Position numbers and translations under genes: made by a program. Positions 39,423-49,386 of a stretch of 64,000 bases of DNA are shown in pieces (the stretch's first letter is position 1; each line of letters opens with the position of its first letter). The stretch is taken from assembly GCF_018831085.1 (NCBI RefSeq), contig NZ_JAGPNM010000001.1, forward strand, positions 434,001 to 498,000, written 5' to 3'. The notes under the pieces were generated by a model. That model was not told where the DNA came from, did not search any database, and saw only the letters and a program-made list of their open reading frames with translations. The DNA is from Rheinheimera oceanensis. GTDB taxonomy: Bacteria > Pseudomonadota > Gammaproteobacteria > Enterobacterales > Alteromonadaceae.

Positions 39423-39441
39423 AATGATAACTATTATCATT
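39423..39441 (+). promoter_or_regulatory. Fur box upstream of fpr
   Basis: AATGATAA-CTA-TTATCATT is a perfect inverted repeat matching the TGATAAT-type Fur core, about 50 bases before the fpr ATG. A CATAAT -10-like element lies just after it. This predicts iron-dependent repression. Confidence 0.8.
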
Positions 39442-39490
39442 TTAATTACTATGGCATAATTACGCTCAGGGCCATTAAGTAAGGACTGTT

Positions 39491-40279
39491 ATGCGTAATA
39501 TTATCAATGCCACTGTCACTGATGTTCATCACTGGAATGACACTCTGTTTAGCTTTAAAACAACGCGGGAATCATCTTTCCGATTTGAAAGCGGCCAGTT
39601 TGTCATGCTTGGGTTGGAGGTTGGCGGCCGCCCGTTAATGCGCGCGTACAGTATTGCCAGCCCTCATTATGAGGAAGAGCTTGAGTTTTTCAGTATTAAG
39701 GTGCCGGACGGCGCACTGACATCGAGGCTGCAAAATATCAGAGCTGGCGATCAAATTATGCTAACGGTAAAACCAGCAGGCACTTTGGTACCCGGCTATC
39801 TTATCCCTGGTAAACATTTGTATTTATTAAGCACTGGCACAGGGCTGGCGCCTTTTATGAGCATCATACGCGACCCTTTTATTTATGAAGGCTATGATAA
39901 AATTATTCTGGTACATGGCACACGATGGCGCTCAGAACTGGCATACCAGCATGAAATTGAACAAGTGTTACCAGACAACCCTTATTTTGGCGATGAAGTT
40001 CGCGCAAAACTGATTTATTACCCCACAGTGACAAGGGAAAACTATGTCAGAAATGGCGTGCCACACCAAGGCCGTATTACCGATCTGCTGGACAGCGGTA
40101 AGTTACTGGCAGATATTGGCATGCCAGCCCTTAACCCTGAGCACGACAGATTTATGTTATGCGGCAACGATGCCATGTTGCAGCAGTTGATGAGTATGCT
40201 GGATCAGCGCGGCTTTATAAAAGCCAATTCCCGCACTATGGGCCACTACGTGATTGAACAAGCCTTTATTGAAAAGTAA
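39491..40279 (+). CDS. fpr: Ferredoxin/flavodoxin-NADP+ reductase
   Basis: FAD enzyme passing electrons between NADPH and ferredoxin or flavodoxin. The 262 residues have the FAD motif R-A-Y-S-I-A-S-P (51-58), the NADP loop G-T-G-L-A-P-F-M-S and the bacterial C-terminus G-H-Y-V-I-E-Q-A-F-I-E-K. AAGGA lies 7 bases before the ATG. The upstream Fur box suggests a role in reductive iron release or Fe-S metabolism during iron limitation. Confidence 0.96.
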   Translation: MRNIINATVTDVHHWNDTLFSFKTTRESSFRFESGQFVMLGLEVGGRPLMRAYSIASPHYEEELEFFSIKVPDGALTSRLQNIRAGDQIMLTVKPAGTLVPGYLIPGKHLYLLSTGTGLAPFMSIIRDPFIYEGYDKIILVHGTRWRSELAYQHEIEQVLPDNPYFGDEVRAKLIYYPTVTRENYVRNGVPHQGRITDLLDSGKLLADIGMPALNPEHDRFMLCGNDAMLQQLMSMLDQRGFIKANSRTMGHYVIEQAFIEK

Positions 40280-40288
40280 CGCGCTATA

Positions 40289-40323
40289 AAAAACCGGGAA
40301 GGCATAACACCAACCCGGTTTTT
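40289..40323. terminator. Bidirectional terminator between fpr and the decarboxylase
   Basis: AAAAACCGGG pairs with CCCGGTTTTT around a 15-base loop, with T-runs in both directions, between convergent genes. Confidence 0.88.
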
Positions 40324-40366
40324 CTAAGCACTAAAAACTCAACATTACAAACTTAGCACTCAACAC

Positions 40367-42622
40367 TTATTCTTTTACCACATCAATAAAGTACTTCAGC
40401 TCACCGTCTACCATTTCGCGCACCAAGCCGTGCACGTCGGTTTCAAAGCCCGGGAAGGCACCATTAAAGGCGCGGGTAAATTGCAGGTAGTTAATAATGG
40501 TTTTATTAAAACGCTCGCCCGGCACCATCAGCGGTATGCCCGGCGGGTATGGCGTAACCAGCATGGCGGTTACTCTGCCTGCAATATCATCAATAGATAC
40601 CCGCTCTATTTCGCGGTGCGCCATTTTCGCCCAGGCATCGGCTGGTGTCATGGCGGTTTCAATATTCGACAAATACATTTCAGTGGTGACTTTAGCCACG
40701 TCAAACTTACGGTACATATTGTGAATTTGCTGGCACAGATCGCGCAAACCAACTCTTTCATAGCGCGGATGCTTTTTGGCAAACTCCGGCATTATGCGCC
40801 ACATCGGCTGGTTTTGATCGTAGTCATCTTTAAACTGCTGTAGTTCAGTTACCATTGAATTCCAGCGGCCTTTGGTAATACCGATGGTAAACATAATAAA
40901 GAACGAGTACAGGCCGGTTTTCTCAATAATAATACCGTGCTCAGCCAGATATTTACTGACGATAGCCGCCGGTATACCTTGTTCGTCAAACTGACCGTGC
41001 AGGTTTAAGCCTGGGGTAATAATAGTGGCTTTAATCGGATCGAGAATATTAAAACCTGATTCTATAGCGCCAAAACCATGCCAGCTGTCTTTAGCATGTA
41101 GCGTCCAGTTATCGCGTGTACCCAGACCCTCTTCCGGTAACTCGTCCGGGCCCCAGACACGGAACCACCAGTCGTCATCGCCAAATTCAGCATCGACTTT
41201 ACGCATAGCACGGCGAAAATCAATCGCTTCCATTAAGCTTTCTTCTACCAGCGCAGTGCCACCCGGCGCTTCCATCATGGCTGCCGCAACATCGCAGCTG
41301 GCAATAATGGCATATTGCGGGCTGGTAGAGCTGTGCATCAGATAAGACTCGTTAAAGCGGTGCGTATCCAGGCTGCGCTTTTGCGCGTTTTGCACCAGAA
41401 TTTGTGAAGCCTGTGATAAGCCAGCCAATAGCTTGTGCGTAGACTGGGTAGCAAACACTAAGGTGTCTTCTGAGCGTGGCCGGTCTTTACCTATCGCATG
41501 CATATTTTTGTAGAAATCATGGAAGCTGGCGTGCGGCAGCCAGGCTTCATCAAAATGCAGTGTATCAATGGTTGAACCCAGCTCCTGCTTAATTTCCTCC
41601 ACGTTATACAAGATGCCGTCGTAGGTGCTTTGCGTAATGGTTAAAATACGTGGCTTTTTGTTTTTGGCATTGCGGGCAAAGGGGTTAGCTTCAATCTTTT
41701 TCGCAATAGCTGCTGGCGAAAATTCGCTTTTCGGAATAGGGCCAATAATGCCGTAGTGGTTGCGCGTTGGCATTAAAAACACCGGAATAGCGCCGGTCAT
41801 AATAATCGAGTGCAGTATCGATTTATGGCAGTTACGGTCTACCACCACGATATCGCCCGGCGCTACCACTGAGTGCCAGACCATTTTATTGGAAGTGGAA
41901 GTACCGTTGGTAACAAAGAATAAGTGGTCGCAGCTGAAAATACGCGCGGCGTTCGCTTCGCTCTCAGCCACCGGGCCGGTGTGGTCCAGCAGTTGGCCTA
42001 ATTCATCTACCGCGTTACACACGTCGGCACGCAGCATGTTTTCACCAAAGAACTGGTGAAACATCTGGCCAACCGGGCTTTTTAAAAACGCTACACCACC
42101 GGAGTGGCCAGGGCAGTGCCAGGAATATGAGCCGTCGGAGGCGTAATCCATCAGTGCATTAAAAAACGGCGGTGCTAACGCATCCAGGTACTTTTTTGCT
42201 TCGCGGATAATATGCTTGGCGACAAACTCCGGTGTGTCTTCAAACATATGAATAAAACCGTGCAATTCGCGCAGTACGTCGTTGGGTACGTGGCGCGTGG
42301 TGCGGGTTTCGCCATAGAGGAAAATAGGAATATCAGCGTTGCGCTTGCGTACTTCCTTAATAAAAGTACGCAGCTCTTTTAACGCCAGCGCCACTTCGTC
42401 GGCACTGCCGCTGCCGAATTCTTCATCGTCTATCGACAAAATAAAGCACGAAGCACGGCTGGCCTGCTGGGCAAAAGCACTTAAATCAACATAGCTGGTG
42501 TAGCCTACCACCTCAAAACCATGGCTGCTGATAGCCTGGGCTAAATCACGAATGCCAGAGCCTGAAATATTCTCTGAACGGAAGTCTTCATCGATAACAA
42601 TAACCGGGAAACGAAAATTCAT
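40367..42622 (-). CDS. Orn/Lys/Arg decarboxylase, probably lysine or arginine (LdcA-like)
   Basis: A 751-residue PLP enzyme with an N-terminal receiver-like wing domain (about 1-130), the aminotransferase-fold core with S-W-H-C-P-G-H-S-G-G and the PLP lysine in S-T-H-K-L-L-A, and a C-terminal domain. Decarboxylation makes cadaverine or agmatine, used in polyamine synthesis or acid tolerance. The length equals that of Pseudomonas LdcA as I remember it, favouring lysine, but arginine cannot be excluded. Its AGGA ribosome site overlaps the der stop region (11-base gap), so translation is coupled to der. Confidence 0.9.
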   Translation of the reverse strand: MNFRFPVIVIDEDFRSENISGSGIRDLAQAISSHGFEVVGYTSYVDLSAFAQQASRASCFILSIDDEEFGSGSADEVALALKELRTFIKEVRKRNADIPIFLYGETRTTRHVPNDVLRELHGFIHMFEDTPEFVAKHIIREAKKYLDALAPPFFNALMDYASDGSYSWHCPGHSGGVAFLKSPVGQMFHQFFGENMLRADVCNAVDELGQLLDHTGPVAESEANAARIFSCDHLFFVTNGTSTSNKMVWHSVVAPGDIVVVDRNCHKSILHSIIMTGAIPVFLMPTRNHYGIIGPIPKSEFSPAAIAKKIEANPFARNAKNKKPRILTITQSTYDGILYNVEEIKQELGSTIDTLHFDEAWLPHASFHDFYKNMHAIGKDRPRSEDTLVFATQSTHKLLAGLSQASQILVQNAQKRSLDTHRFNESYLMHSSTSPQYAIIASCDVAAAMMEAPGGTALVEESLMEAIDFRRAMRKVDAEFGDDDWWFRVWGPDELPEEGLGTRDNWTLHAKDSWHGFGAIESGFNILDPIKATIITPGLNLHGQFDEQGIPAAIVSKYLAEHGIIIEKTGLYSFFIMFTIGITKGRWNSMVTELQQFKDDYDQNQPMWRIMPEFAKKHPRYERVGLRDLCQQIHNMYRKFDVAKVTTEMYLSNIETAMTPADAWAKMAHREIERVSIDDIAGRVTAMLVTPYPPGIPLMVPGERFNKTIINYLQFTRAFNGAFPGFETDVHGLVREMVDGELKYFIDVVKE

Positions 42623-42633
42623 GCCATTGGTCC

Positions 42634-44112
42634 TTATTGGTCCAGTTTTTTGCGCGCTTTCATTAACCGCTCGCGTTTGTATTTCTGCAGCGGCGTTTCA
42701 GTGTTCTTTTTCGTTGGGGCAAACGGGTTTTCACCCTCGCGGAACTCTATGCGAATGGGTGTACCCATCATTTGCAGTGCTTTACGATAGTAATTCATCA
42801 GATAACGTTTATAGGAATCTGGCAAGTCGTCTACCTGATTACCATGAATTACAATTAACGGCGGGTTATAACCACCGGCATGAGCGTACTTCAGTTTTAC
42901 CCGCCGGCCATGTACCAACGGCGGCTGGTGATCTTCCTGCGCCATTTTCATAATACGGGTTAACAAGGCAGTGCTGTGGCGTTTGGTGGCGGAGTCAAAA
43001 GCCTCTTCAACCGATTCAAACAGGTTGCCTACACCCGAGCCATGCAAAGCAGAAATAAAATGCAACCTGGCGAAATCGATAAAACCTAAACGACGGTCCA
43101 GCTCGCGCTTTATTTCCTCTTTGATGCTGTCATTTAAGCCGTCCCATTTATTCACCGCAATAACCAGTGAGCGGCCAGCATTAAGCACAAAGCCTAAAAT
43201 ACTTAAATCCTGATCCGAAATGCCTAAACGGGCGTCCAGCACTAAAATAACCACGTTGGCGTCTTCAATGGCCTGCAGCGTTTTCACTACTGAAAATTTC
43301 TCTACCACATCGTCAATTCTGCCACGACGGCGCACACCGGCGGTGTCGATCAGCGTATATTCGCGCTCGTTGCGCTGCATAGGAATATAAATAGCATCAC
43401 GCGTGGTGCCGGGCATATCGAATACCACCACCCGCTCTTCACCCAGAATACGGTTAGTTAAGGTTGATTTACCCACATTCGGCCGGCCAACAATAGCCAG
43501 CTTAATATGCTCGCTGCGCAGGCGTGCCGCTTCGGCATCGGCTTCTTCTTCGGTTAGCGTTTCCAGTACCGGGCCTTCGGCCTCGTCAATTTCACCAGTC
43601 AGGCGTTTTTGCTGCTCTTCGCTTAACAATGGAATCAATGCCTGGTTTAACAGCGACGACACACCACGGCCATGGGCGGCAGCAATAGCATATACCTCAC
43701 CCAAACCTAAACTATAGAAGTCGGCCACGGCGGTATCAGCATCCAGGCCATCGGTTTTATTGGCAACTACAAATACTTTCTTTTCAACTTTGCGGATATG
43801 TGCAGCAATGGCTTCATCACCTGCGGTGGCGCCAACACGGGCGTCAACCATAAACAGCACCACGTCGGCTTCGTCAATGGCTTTAAGCGACTGCTCCGCC
43901 ATTTCCACTTCAATGCCCTGCTCGTTGCCATCAATACCACCGGTATCGACTACAATAAATTCCAGCCCTTCATACTTTACCGAGCCGTATTTACGGTCAC
44001 GGGTCAGGCCGGGGAAATCTGCTACCAGCGCATCACGGGTGCGGGTTAAGCGGTTAAAAAGTGTCGATTTACCGACATTGGCTCGCCCTACCAGGGCAAC
44101 GACAGGCAACAT
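42634..44112 (-). CDS. der: Ribosome-assembly GTPase Der (EngA)
   Basis: Essential GTPase for 50S subunit maturation. Two G domains in tandem are visible (G-R-A-N-V-G-K-S at 8-15 and G-R-P-N-V-G-K-S at about 210-217), then a KH-like domain. 492 residues is normal. It is separated from bamB by a short spacer with a terminator-like hairpin. Confidence 0.98.
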   Translation of the reverse strand: MLPVVALVGRANVGKSTLFNRLTRTRDALVADFPGLTRDRKYGSVKYEGLEFIVVDTGGIDGNEQGIEVEMAEQSLKAIDEADVVLFMVDARVGATAGDEAIAAHIRKVEKKVFVVANKTDGLDADTAVADFYSLGLGEVYAIAAAHGRGVSSLLNQALIPLLSEEQQKRLTGEIDEAEGPVLETLTEEEADAEAARLRSEHIKLAIVGRPNVGKSTLTNRILGEERVVVFDMPGTTRDAIYIPMQRNEREYTLIDTAGVRRRGRIDDVVEKFSVVKTLQAIEDANVVILVLDARLGISDQDLSILGFVLNAGRSLVIAVNKWDGLNDSIKEEIKRELDRRLGFIDFARLHFISALHGSGVGNLFESVEEAFDSATKRHSTALLTRIMKMAQEDHQPPLVHGRRVKLKYAHAGGYNPPLIVIHGNQVDDLPDSYKRYLMNYYRKALQMMGTPIRIEFREGENPFAPTKKNTETPLQKYKRERLMKARKKLDQ

Positions 44113-44134
44113 TATGTGAACCTCAAAAATAACA

Positions 44135-44159
44135 AAACAGGCCCGGTACAGGCCTGTTT
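44135..44159 (-). terminator. Hairpin between bamB and der
   Basis: AAACAGGCC pairs with GGCCTGTTT; on the minus strand it is followed by TGTTATTTTTG. It may reduce readthrough from bamB into der. Confidence 0.7.
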
Positions 44160-44183
44160 AAAACTTCAACCGCTGTTCACGGT

Positions 44184-45365
44184 TTAAGGCGTTTGTAATA
44201 AGACTAGCTTACCATTGCGGCTTTGCACCAACACATAGCTGCCATTACTGACCGCTTCGGTGTAAAAACCGGAACTATTCATACTCTGGCGCGCAACAAA
44301 GTCACCGGTTTGACGATTAACCCAATGCAAATTGCCTTTGTTATCGCCAATTACCAGATAGTCTTTATATACGGTAGGGCCGGTCAGATAATGCTTGTTC
44401 AGACCAAACTGTGACCATTTCTCTGAGCCGCTGCGTACATCCAACGCATAAATACGGCCGACAGAATCTACCAGATATAAGGTATCACCTGCCACAGTCA
44501 TATTACGGAAACTGGCATAATCGCGCTTCCACAACTGACGGCCGGTACGCAATTCCAGCGCAACCAGTTCACCATTAAAGGCAATGCTGTACACTGTGCC
44601 ACCAATCACTAAAGGCCGTGCATCCACATCAACCAGACGGGACAAATCAGTGCTGCCCTTCGGTACTGCTATCGGTTCTTCCCATGCCTGGTAGCCGCGT
44701 TCAGCGATCAGTACGCCAATGTGGCCATTACCAGAGCCGTATATTACGCCACCGGCCTCAATTACCGGATCGCTGACGCCACGCAGAGTAAGCGCAGGTT
44801 GTTCGTTCTCAAACTGCCAGCGCTCTTCGCCAGTGTCAGGGTGCAATGCCACCAGAGTGCCGGCACCGGTCGCCACCACCACCAGCCCTTCACCTACGGC
44901 AGGCCTGGCCAACACTTCGCCTTTTACTTCTGAGCGCCACACCAGTTCGCCATCAACAGACAAGGCCACCACATCGCCGTTTTCAGTACCAAAATAGATT
45001 TTGTCGTAACCGTAGCTTAAACCACCGGCGATACGGGCATTGTCGCCAGACCAAACATCACTGATGCCACGCCAGAATGAGCTGCCAGCTGGTTTACGTA
45101 AATCAAACTGCCATTTACGCTTACCATTGTCCAGATTGTATGCAGCGACCAGGCCCTCCCGGCTGGCGGCATATACGGTATCGCCGACAATCATCGGAGT
45201 TAATGATGATTCATAATGTGCAACACCTGAGCCTATGCTGGTGCTCCATACTACATCAGGATCGATGCTGTTCTGTACCGGCGGTAGTACCAGCTTTTCT
45301 TTGCTGGAACATCCGGCGAGTATAATTGCACTAAGCAGCAAGAGCTGTTTTAACTGTAATTTCAC
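44184..45365 (-). CDS. bamB: Outer-membrane assembly lipoprotein BamB
   Basis: Eight-bladed beta-propeller lipoprotein of the BAM complex. I start at the GTG at 45365, with AGAGG upstream, which gives a lipoprotein signal with lipobox L-A-G-C; longer in-frame versions run into yfgM. The propeller shows the repeated W-x-x-D/R...G pattern (PQQ-like blades). 393 residues matches the family. Confidence 0.96.
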   Translation of the reverse strand: MKLQLKQLLLLSAIILAGCSSKEKLVLPPVQNSIDPDVVWSTSIGSGVAHYESSLTPMIVGDTVYAASREGLVAAYNLDNGKRKWQFDLRKPAGSSFWRGISDVWSGDNARIAGGLSYGYDKIYFGTENGDVVALSVDGELVWRSEVKGEVLARPAVGEGLVVVATGAGTLVALHPDTGEERWQFENEQPALTLRGVSDPVIEAGGVIYGSGNGHIGVLIAERGYQAWEEPIAVPKGSTDLSRLVDVDARPLVIGGTVYSIAFNGELVALELRTGRQLWKRDYASFRNMTVAGDTLYLVDSVGRIYALDVRSGSEKWSQFGLNKHYLTGPTVYKDYLVIGDNKGNLHWVNRQTGDFVARQSMNSSGFYTEAVSNGSYVLVQSRNGKLVLLQTP

Positions 45366-45375
45366 GCTTACCTCT

Positions 45376-46008
45376 TTACACTGCAGTGACGTGCGCCAGC
45401 TCGTCCAGCTTGATCTGAAGCAACTGCTGATTTTGTCCTGCAGTTGCCAGCGCTTGTTGATAGGCAGCTTTCGCCTCAGGCAGTTTTTCTGCCAGTACCA
45501 GAATGTCACCTTTAAGTTCAGCCTGCAAAGAAGCAAAACTCTCTGGCATGGCTTTCTCCAGGGTTTTCAGCGCAGCATCATAGCTGCCCTGCTCCTGTTG
45601 CAATTTTGCCAGTCGCAGCTGGGTTAGCGCCAATATTGCCGGTTCTTTGGCATTAGCCAGTACCCAGTTCAGTTGCTGTGCTGCCACATCATAGTTTTTA
45701 GCTGTTACCGCTTCTTTTGCTGCTATTAATGCAGCCAGCACTGCGTAATTATCGCCTTTAGAGGCCGTCACAAAGCTCTGCGCCTCTGTCAGCCAGTCTT
45801 CACTGCTGCCAGCTTCACGTTGTTGCAGTAACTGGTTAAATGCCGTTGAAGCCTGTTCAGCTGTGCTGCGCTGCTCGGCCTGGTAGTAACGAAAACCATA
45901 TAACGCTGCCAGGCCCAGTACCACACCAGCAAGAATTGCTTTGCCGTACTCATGCCAAAAACGTTTAATTGCTTCTACCTGTTGTTCTTCACTGCTGTAA
46001 ATTTCCAC
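45376..46008 (-). CDS. yfgM: YfgM-type ancillary SecYEG translocon subunit
   Basis: A 210-residue inner-membrane protein: short cytoplasmic tail, one membrane segment (about 24-43) and periplasmic TPR-like helices. In E. coli YfgM works with PpiD at the Sec translocon. It lies between hisS and bamB, the conserved place. Confidence 0.94.
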   Translation of the reverse strand: MEIYSSEEQQVEAIKRFWHEYGKAILAGVVLGLAALYGFRYYQAEQRSTAEQASTAFNQLLQQREAGSSEDWLTEAQSFVTASKGDNYAVLAALIAAKEAVTAKNYDVAAQQLNWVLANAKEPAILALTQLRLAKLQQEQGSYDAALKTLEKAMPESFASLQAELKGDILVLAEKLPEAKAAYQQALATAGQNQQLLQIKLDELAHVTAV

Positions 46009-46038
46009 TGCGTTACTCCGTTTTACGTCAAAAGCCCG

Positions 46039-47313
46039 TTATGCTGAAAGGGCCAGCGTATTCGCCAGTTCTGTTAATAAAATTGTTTGTTGCGGTTTGT
46101 CTTCACGTAACCACTTTACCGTGATTTCACCGCGTGCCAGTTCATCTTCGCCGATGATCAGTCCAATCGCCGCACCGGATTTATCAGCCCGCTTAATTTG
46201 TTTTTTCAGGTTGCCGCCGCCACAATGCACCATAATGCGTTTATCCGGCAAGCTGGCACGCAGCCTTTCGGCAACAGAAAGTACAGCAAGTTCAGCTTGT
46301 TCGCCAAGTGCCATCAGGTAAATATCCGCAACTGCCGGCAATACGGGTAATAACTGCAGTGTTTGCAGTAATAACACCAACCGCTCCAGCCCCAGGGCAA
46401 AACCGACCGCTGGCGTGGCTTTGCCACCTAATTGCTCAACTAAACCATCGTAACGGCCACCGGCACATACAGTACCTTGTGAGCCCAGTTCTGTGGTTAC
46501 CCACTCAAATACGGTTTTGTTATAGTAATCCAGCCCACGCACTAAACGTGGATTTACACTAAACTCAATACCTGCTTGCGTCAGCAACTGCTTTAAACGG
46601 GCAAAATGCTCTGCTGAATCCTGATCCAGATAATCTGCCAGTTTAGGCGCAGCAGCCAATATATCTGCCAGAGCCGGATTTTTACTGTCCAGCACCCTAA
46701 GCGGGTTGCTATACATACGGCGCAAACTGTCTTCATCCAGCGCCGCTTTATGCTGCTCTAAATAAGCTACCAGCGCATCACGATATGCCGCACGGGCTTC
46801 ACTTGAACCCAGAGAGTTCAGCTCCAGCTTTACATAAGGTGTTAACCCCAGTTGCTGCCATAGCCGCGCACTTAGCATAATCACTTCAGCATCAATGTCG
46901 GCACTGGCAATGCCAAAAGCTTCCAGGCCAAACTGATGAAATTGCCGGTAGCGGCCTTTTTGCGGCCTTTCATGGCGAAACATTGGCCCGGTATACCACA
47001 GCCGTTGTTCCTGGTTGTACAGCAAACCATGCTCATTACCGGCCCGCACACAGCAGGCAGTACCTTCAGGGCGCAGGGTTAAACTGTCACCATTGCGGTC
47101 AGCAAAGGTGTACATTTCTTTCTCTACTATGTCAGTCACTTCGCCAATTGAGCGCTTAAACAGCTCAGTCATCTCAACAATAGGAAAGCGAATTTCGCTG
47201 TAACCATAGCTGGCCACTGTCTGGCGCAGTGTTTGTTCAACATATTGCCAGGCTACAGTATCCTGCGGCAGGCAATCGTTCATTCCGCGAATGGCCTGAA
47301 TTTGCTTCGACAA
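46039..47313 (-). CDS. hisS: Histidyl-tRNA synthetase
   Basis: Class II synthetase charging tRNA-His. The 424 residues show motif 1 (around F-P-I-V-E), T-L-R-P-E-G-T, motif 2 (R-H-E-R-P-Q-x-G-R-Y-R-Q-F), the histidine loop L-V-R-G-L-D-Y-Y, motif 3 near G-F-A-L-G-L-E-R and the C-terminal anticodon domain. Confidence 0.98.
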   Translation of the reverse strand: MSKQIQAIRGMNDCLPQDTVAWQYVEQTLRQTVASYGYSEIRFPIVEMTELFKRSIGEVTDIVEKEMYTFADRNGDSLTLRPEGTACCVRAGNEHGLLYNQEQRLWYTGPMFRHERPQKGRYRQFHQFGLEAFGIASADIDAEVIMLSARLWQQLGLTPYVKLELNSLGSSEARAAYRDALVAYLEQHKAALDEDSLRRMYSNPLRVLDSKNPALADILAAAPKLADYLDQDSAEHFARLKQLLTQAGIEFSVNPRLVRGLDYYNKTVFEWVTTELGSQGTVCAGGRYDGLVEQLGGKATPAVGFALGLERLVLLLQTLQLLPVLPAVADIYLMALGEQAELAVLSVAERLRASLPDKRIMVHCGGGNLKKQIKRADKSGAAIGLIIGEDELARGEITVKWLREDKPQQTILLTELANTLALSA

Positions 47314-47395
47314 AATTAAACTTCCATCGGTTTGAGTTAAAAAACAGCCGCGATTATAGGCGTAACAGGACTAAACACCAAGCCTGTTGCCCGGC

Positions 47396-48499
47396 TTAAT
47401 CCAGCTGACGCACCGCAATTTTTTGCTGCAGGTATTCACGTACCTGCTGTTCGAGCTGCTCAGCCACCTGCTCATTGTCCAGCCGCAGTTTTTGCCGCTG
47501 GCCGTTAATGTAAAAACCGCTTTTTTTACTGGCTCCGGCCACACCTAAATCAGATACCAGTGCTTCACCAGGGCCGTTTACCACACAGCCTATCACCGAT
47601 ACCGTTAAAGGTTCGGTAATATCTTCCAGCCGCTCTTCGAGCTGGTTCATGGTTTTGATCACATCAAATTCCTGGCGCGAGCAGCTGGGGCAGGCAATAA
47701 AATTGATACCGCGGGAACGAATGCGCAGCGATTTTAAAATATCAAAGGCAACTTTTACCTCTTCTACCGGATCTGCCGCCAGCGATATGCGCAATGTGTC
47801 GCCAATACCTTCGGCCAGTAACATACCCAGACCAATAGCTGACTTTACGGCCCCGGCACGGGCACCGCCAGCTTCGGTAATACCTAAATGCAGTGGCTGC
47901 TTAATTTGCTGTGCCAGTAAACGATAAGCACCAACCGCCAGAAATACATCTGACGCTTTAACACTAACTTTAAACTGATCAAAATTCAGCCGGTCTAGAA
48001 TATCGACATGCCGCATAGCTGACTCAACCAGTGCCTGTGGCGTGGGCTCGCCGTATTTTTCCTGAATGTCGGCTTCAAGCGAGCCACCATTTACACCGAT
48101 ACGAATCGGGATATTGTAATCCCGTGCGCAATCTACTACGGCGCGGATACGATCCTCGCGGCCGATATTACCCGGGTTAATCCGCAGACAATCTACACCG
48201 TATTCGGCGACTTTTAACGCAATGCGGTAATCAAAATGAATATCTGCCACCAGCGGAATGGGCGACTGCTGTTTAATCAGCTTAAAGGCTTCCGCAGCTT
48301 CCATCGTTGGTACCGATACCCGCACCAGATCAGCTCCGGCTTTGGCAATAGCCTGAATTTGGGCAACGGTAGCAGCAACATCGGTAGTGCGGGTGTTAGT
48401 CATAGACTGTACGGCTATTGGCGCATCACCACCAATCAATACGTTACCCACCCGGATCTGCGTACTTTGACGACGTTTAATAGGATTTTCTGCAAACAT
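47396..48499 (-). CDS. ispG: (E)-4-hydroxy-3-methylbut-2-enyl-diphosphate synthase
   Basis: Penultimate enzyme of the MEP isoprenoid pathway, with a 4Fe-4S cluster. The 367 residues contain a TIM barrel and the cluster ligands in C-P-S-C-S-R and G-C-V-V-N-G-P-G-E. It begins two bases after rodZ ends, so the two are co-translated. Confidence 0.98.
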   Translation of the reverse strand: MFAENPIKRRQSTQIRVGNVLIGGDAPIAVQSMTNTRTTDVAATVAQIQAIAKAGADLVRVSVPTMEAAEAFKLIKQQSPIPLVADIHFDYRIALKVAEYGVDCLRINPGNIGREDRIRAVVDCARDYNIPIRIGVNGGSLEADIQEKYGEPTPQALVESAMRHVDILDRLNFDQFKVSVKASDVFLAVGAYRLLAQQIKQPLHLGITEAGGARAGAVKSAIGLGMLLAEGIGDTLRISLAADPVEEVKVAFDILKSLRIRSRGINFIACPSCSRQEFDVIKTMNQLEERLEDITEPLTVSVIGCVVNGPGEALVSDLGVAGASKKSGFYINGQRQKLRLDNEQVAEQLEQQVREYLQQKIAVRQLD

Positions 48500-48501
48500 G
48501 C

Positions 48502-49386
48502 TTATTCTGACTCGGGAATAGTAAATTTGGCCACTCTGCCACCTGGAAAGGCAGACATATCAAAGGCTTGCTGATTAAAATTAATTTTTACCACACTGGG
48601 ATTACCCAAAGTAATAACAAAAGGCGCCGTGCCGGTAAGCTGCATAATATAACCTGCCTGCTTAGTACCATAGGCTACGCGGTTGCCGTCAGCGTCAACC
48701 ACATCTATCCAGCAGTTTTCGCTAAAGCGCATTTCCAGTGTATCCAGCTGTGGTACTTCTGCCGCAGGGACCAGCTCTGCTGATGGTGGTACCAGTTGCT
48801 GCAACATTTCATTCAGTTGCTGCTCGCTGATGGCATTATCAGCAGCATTACCTATGCCAGCAGCTTGTTCATCTGAGGCTGGCGTGTCTGTTGTTAACTG
48901 CGGCGATACGGGCTGTGCTCTGGCCTCAGTTGGCTGGCTGGCATAGGTAATGCTGCTGATATCTGCGGTATTTTCACGCGCGCTTTGCCACCACCAGACA
49001 AATAACAGTGCCAATAGCAATACGATAATGGCATAAGTCAGCCACATAAAACGGTTTTCGGTTGCCTGATGAGCGGTACGGTTAGAAAAAGTACGCATCG
49101 GCTTGGTTGTCGATGCGACAGAGCCTGTCTGGCGGCTAAGTGCAGCCATCAGCTCTGTTTCAGGTAGTTTCAGCAAGCGGCCATAAGCACGTACATAACC
49201 ACGGGCAAAGGTTTCCAGTGTCTTGCCATCGGGTTGATCCTGCTCCAGCCGTTCGACCTGCTCAGCTTTCAGATTCAGCTGTAACGCTACCTGCTGTATG
49301 GTCAGCTTACGCTGCTCACGCGCCTGTCGCAGCAATTGGCCTACGCTGATTTCAGCAACTGTTTCAGTTTCGGGTTCTTTATTCAT
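48502..49386 (-). CDS. rodZ: Cytoskeleton protein RodZ
   Basis: Links MreB to the cell-wall elongation machinery. The 294 residues show an N-terminal helix-turn-helix of the Cro type (about 15-80), one membrane segment (about 113-131, flanked by W), a low-complexity linker and a C-terminal DUF4115 domain. It overlaps pilW by four bases. Confidence 0.95.
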   Translation of the reverse strand: MNKEPETETVAEISVGQLLRQAREQRKLTIQQVALQLNLKAEQVERLEQDQPDGKTLETFARGYVRAYGRLLKLPETELMAALSRQTGSVASTTKPMRTFSNRTAHQATENRFMWLTYAIIVLLLALLFVWWWQSARENTADISSITYASQPTEARAQPVSPQLTTDTPASDEQAAGIGNAADNAISEQQLNEMLQQLVPPSAELVPAAEVPQLDTLEMRFSENCWIDVVDADGNRVAYGTKQAGYIMQLTGTAPFVITLGNPSVVKINFNQQAFDMSAFPGGRVAKFTIPESE

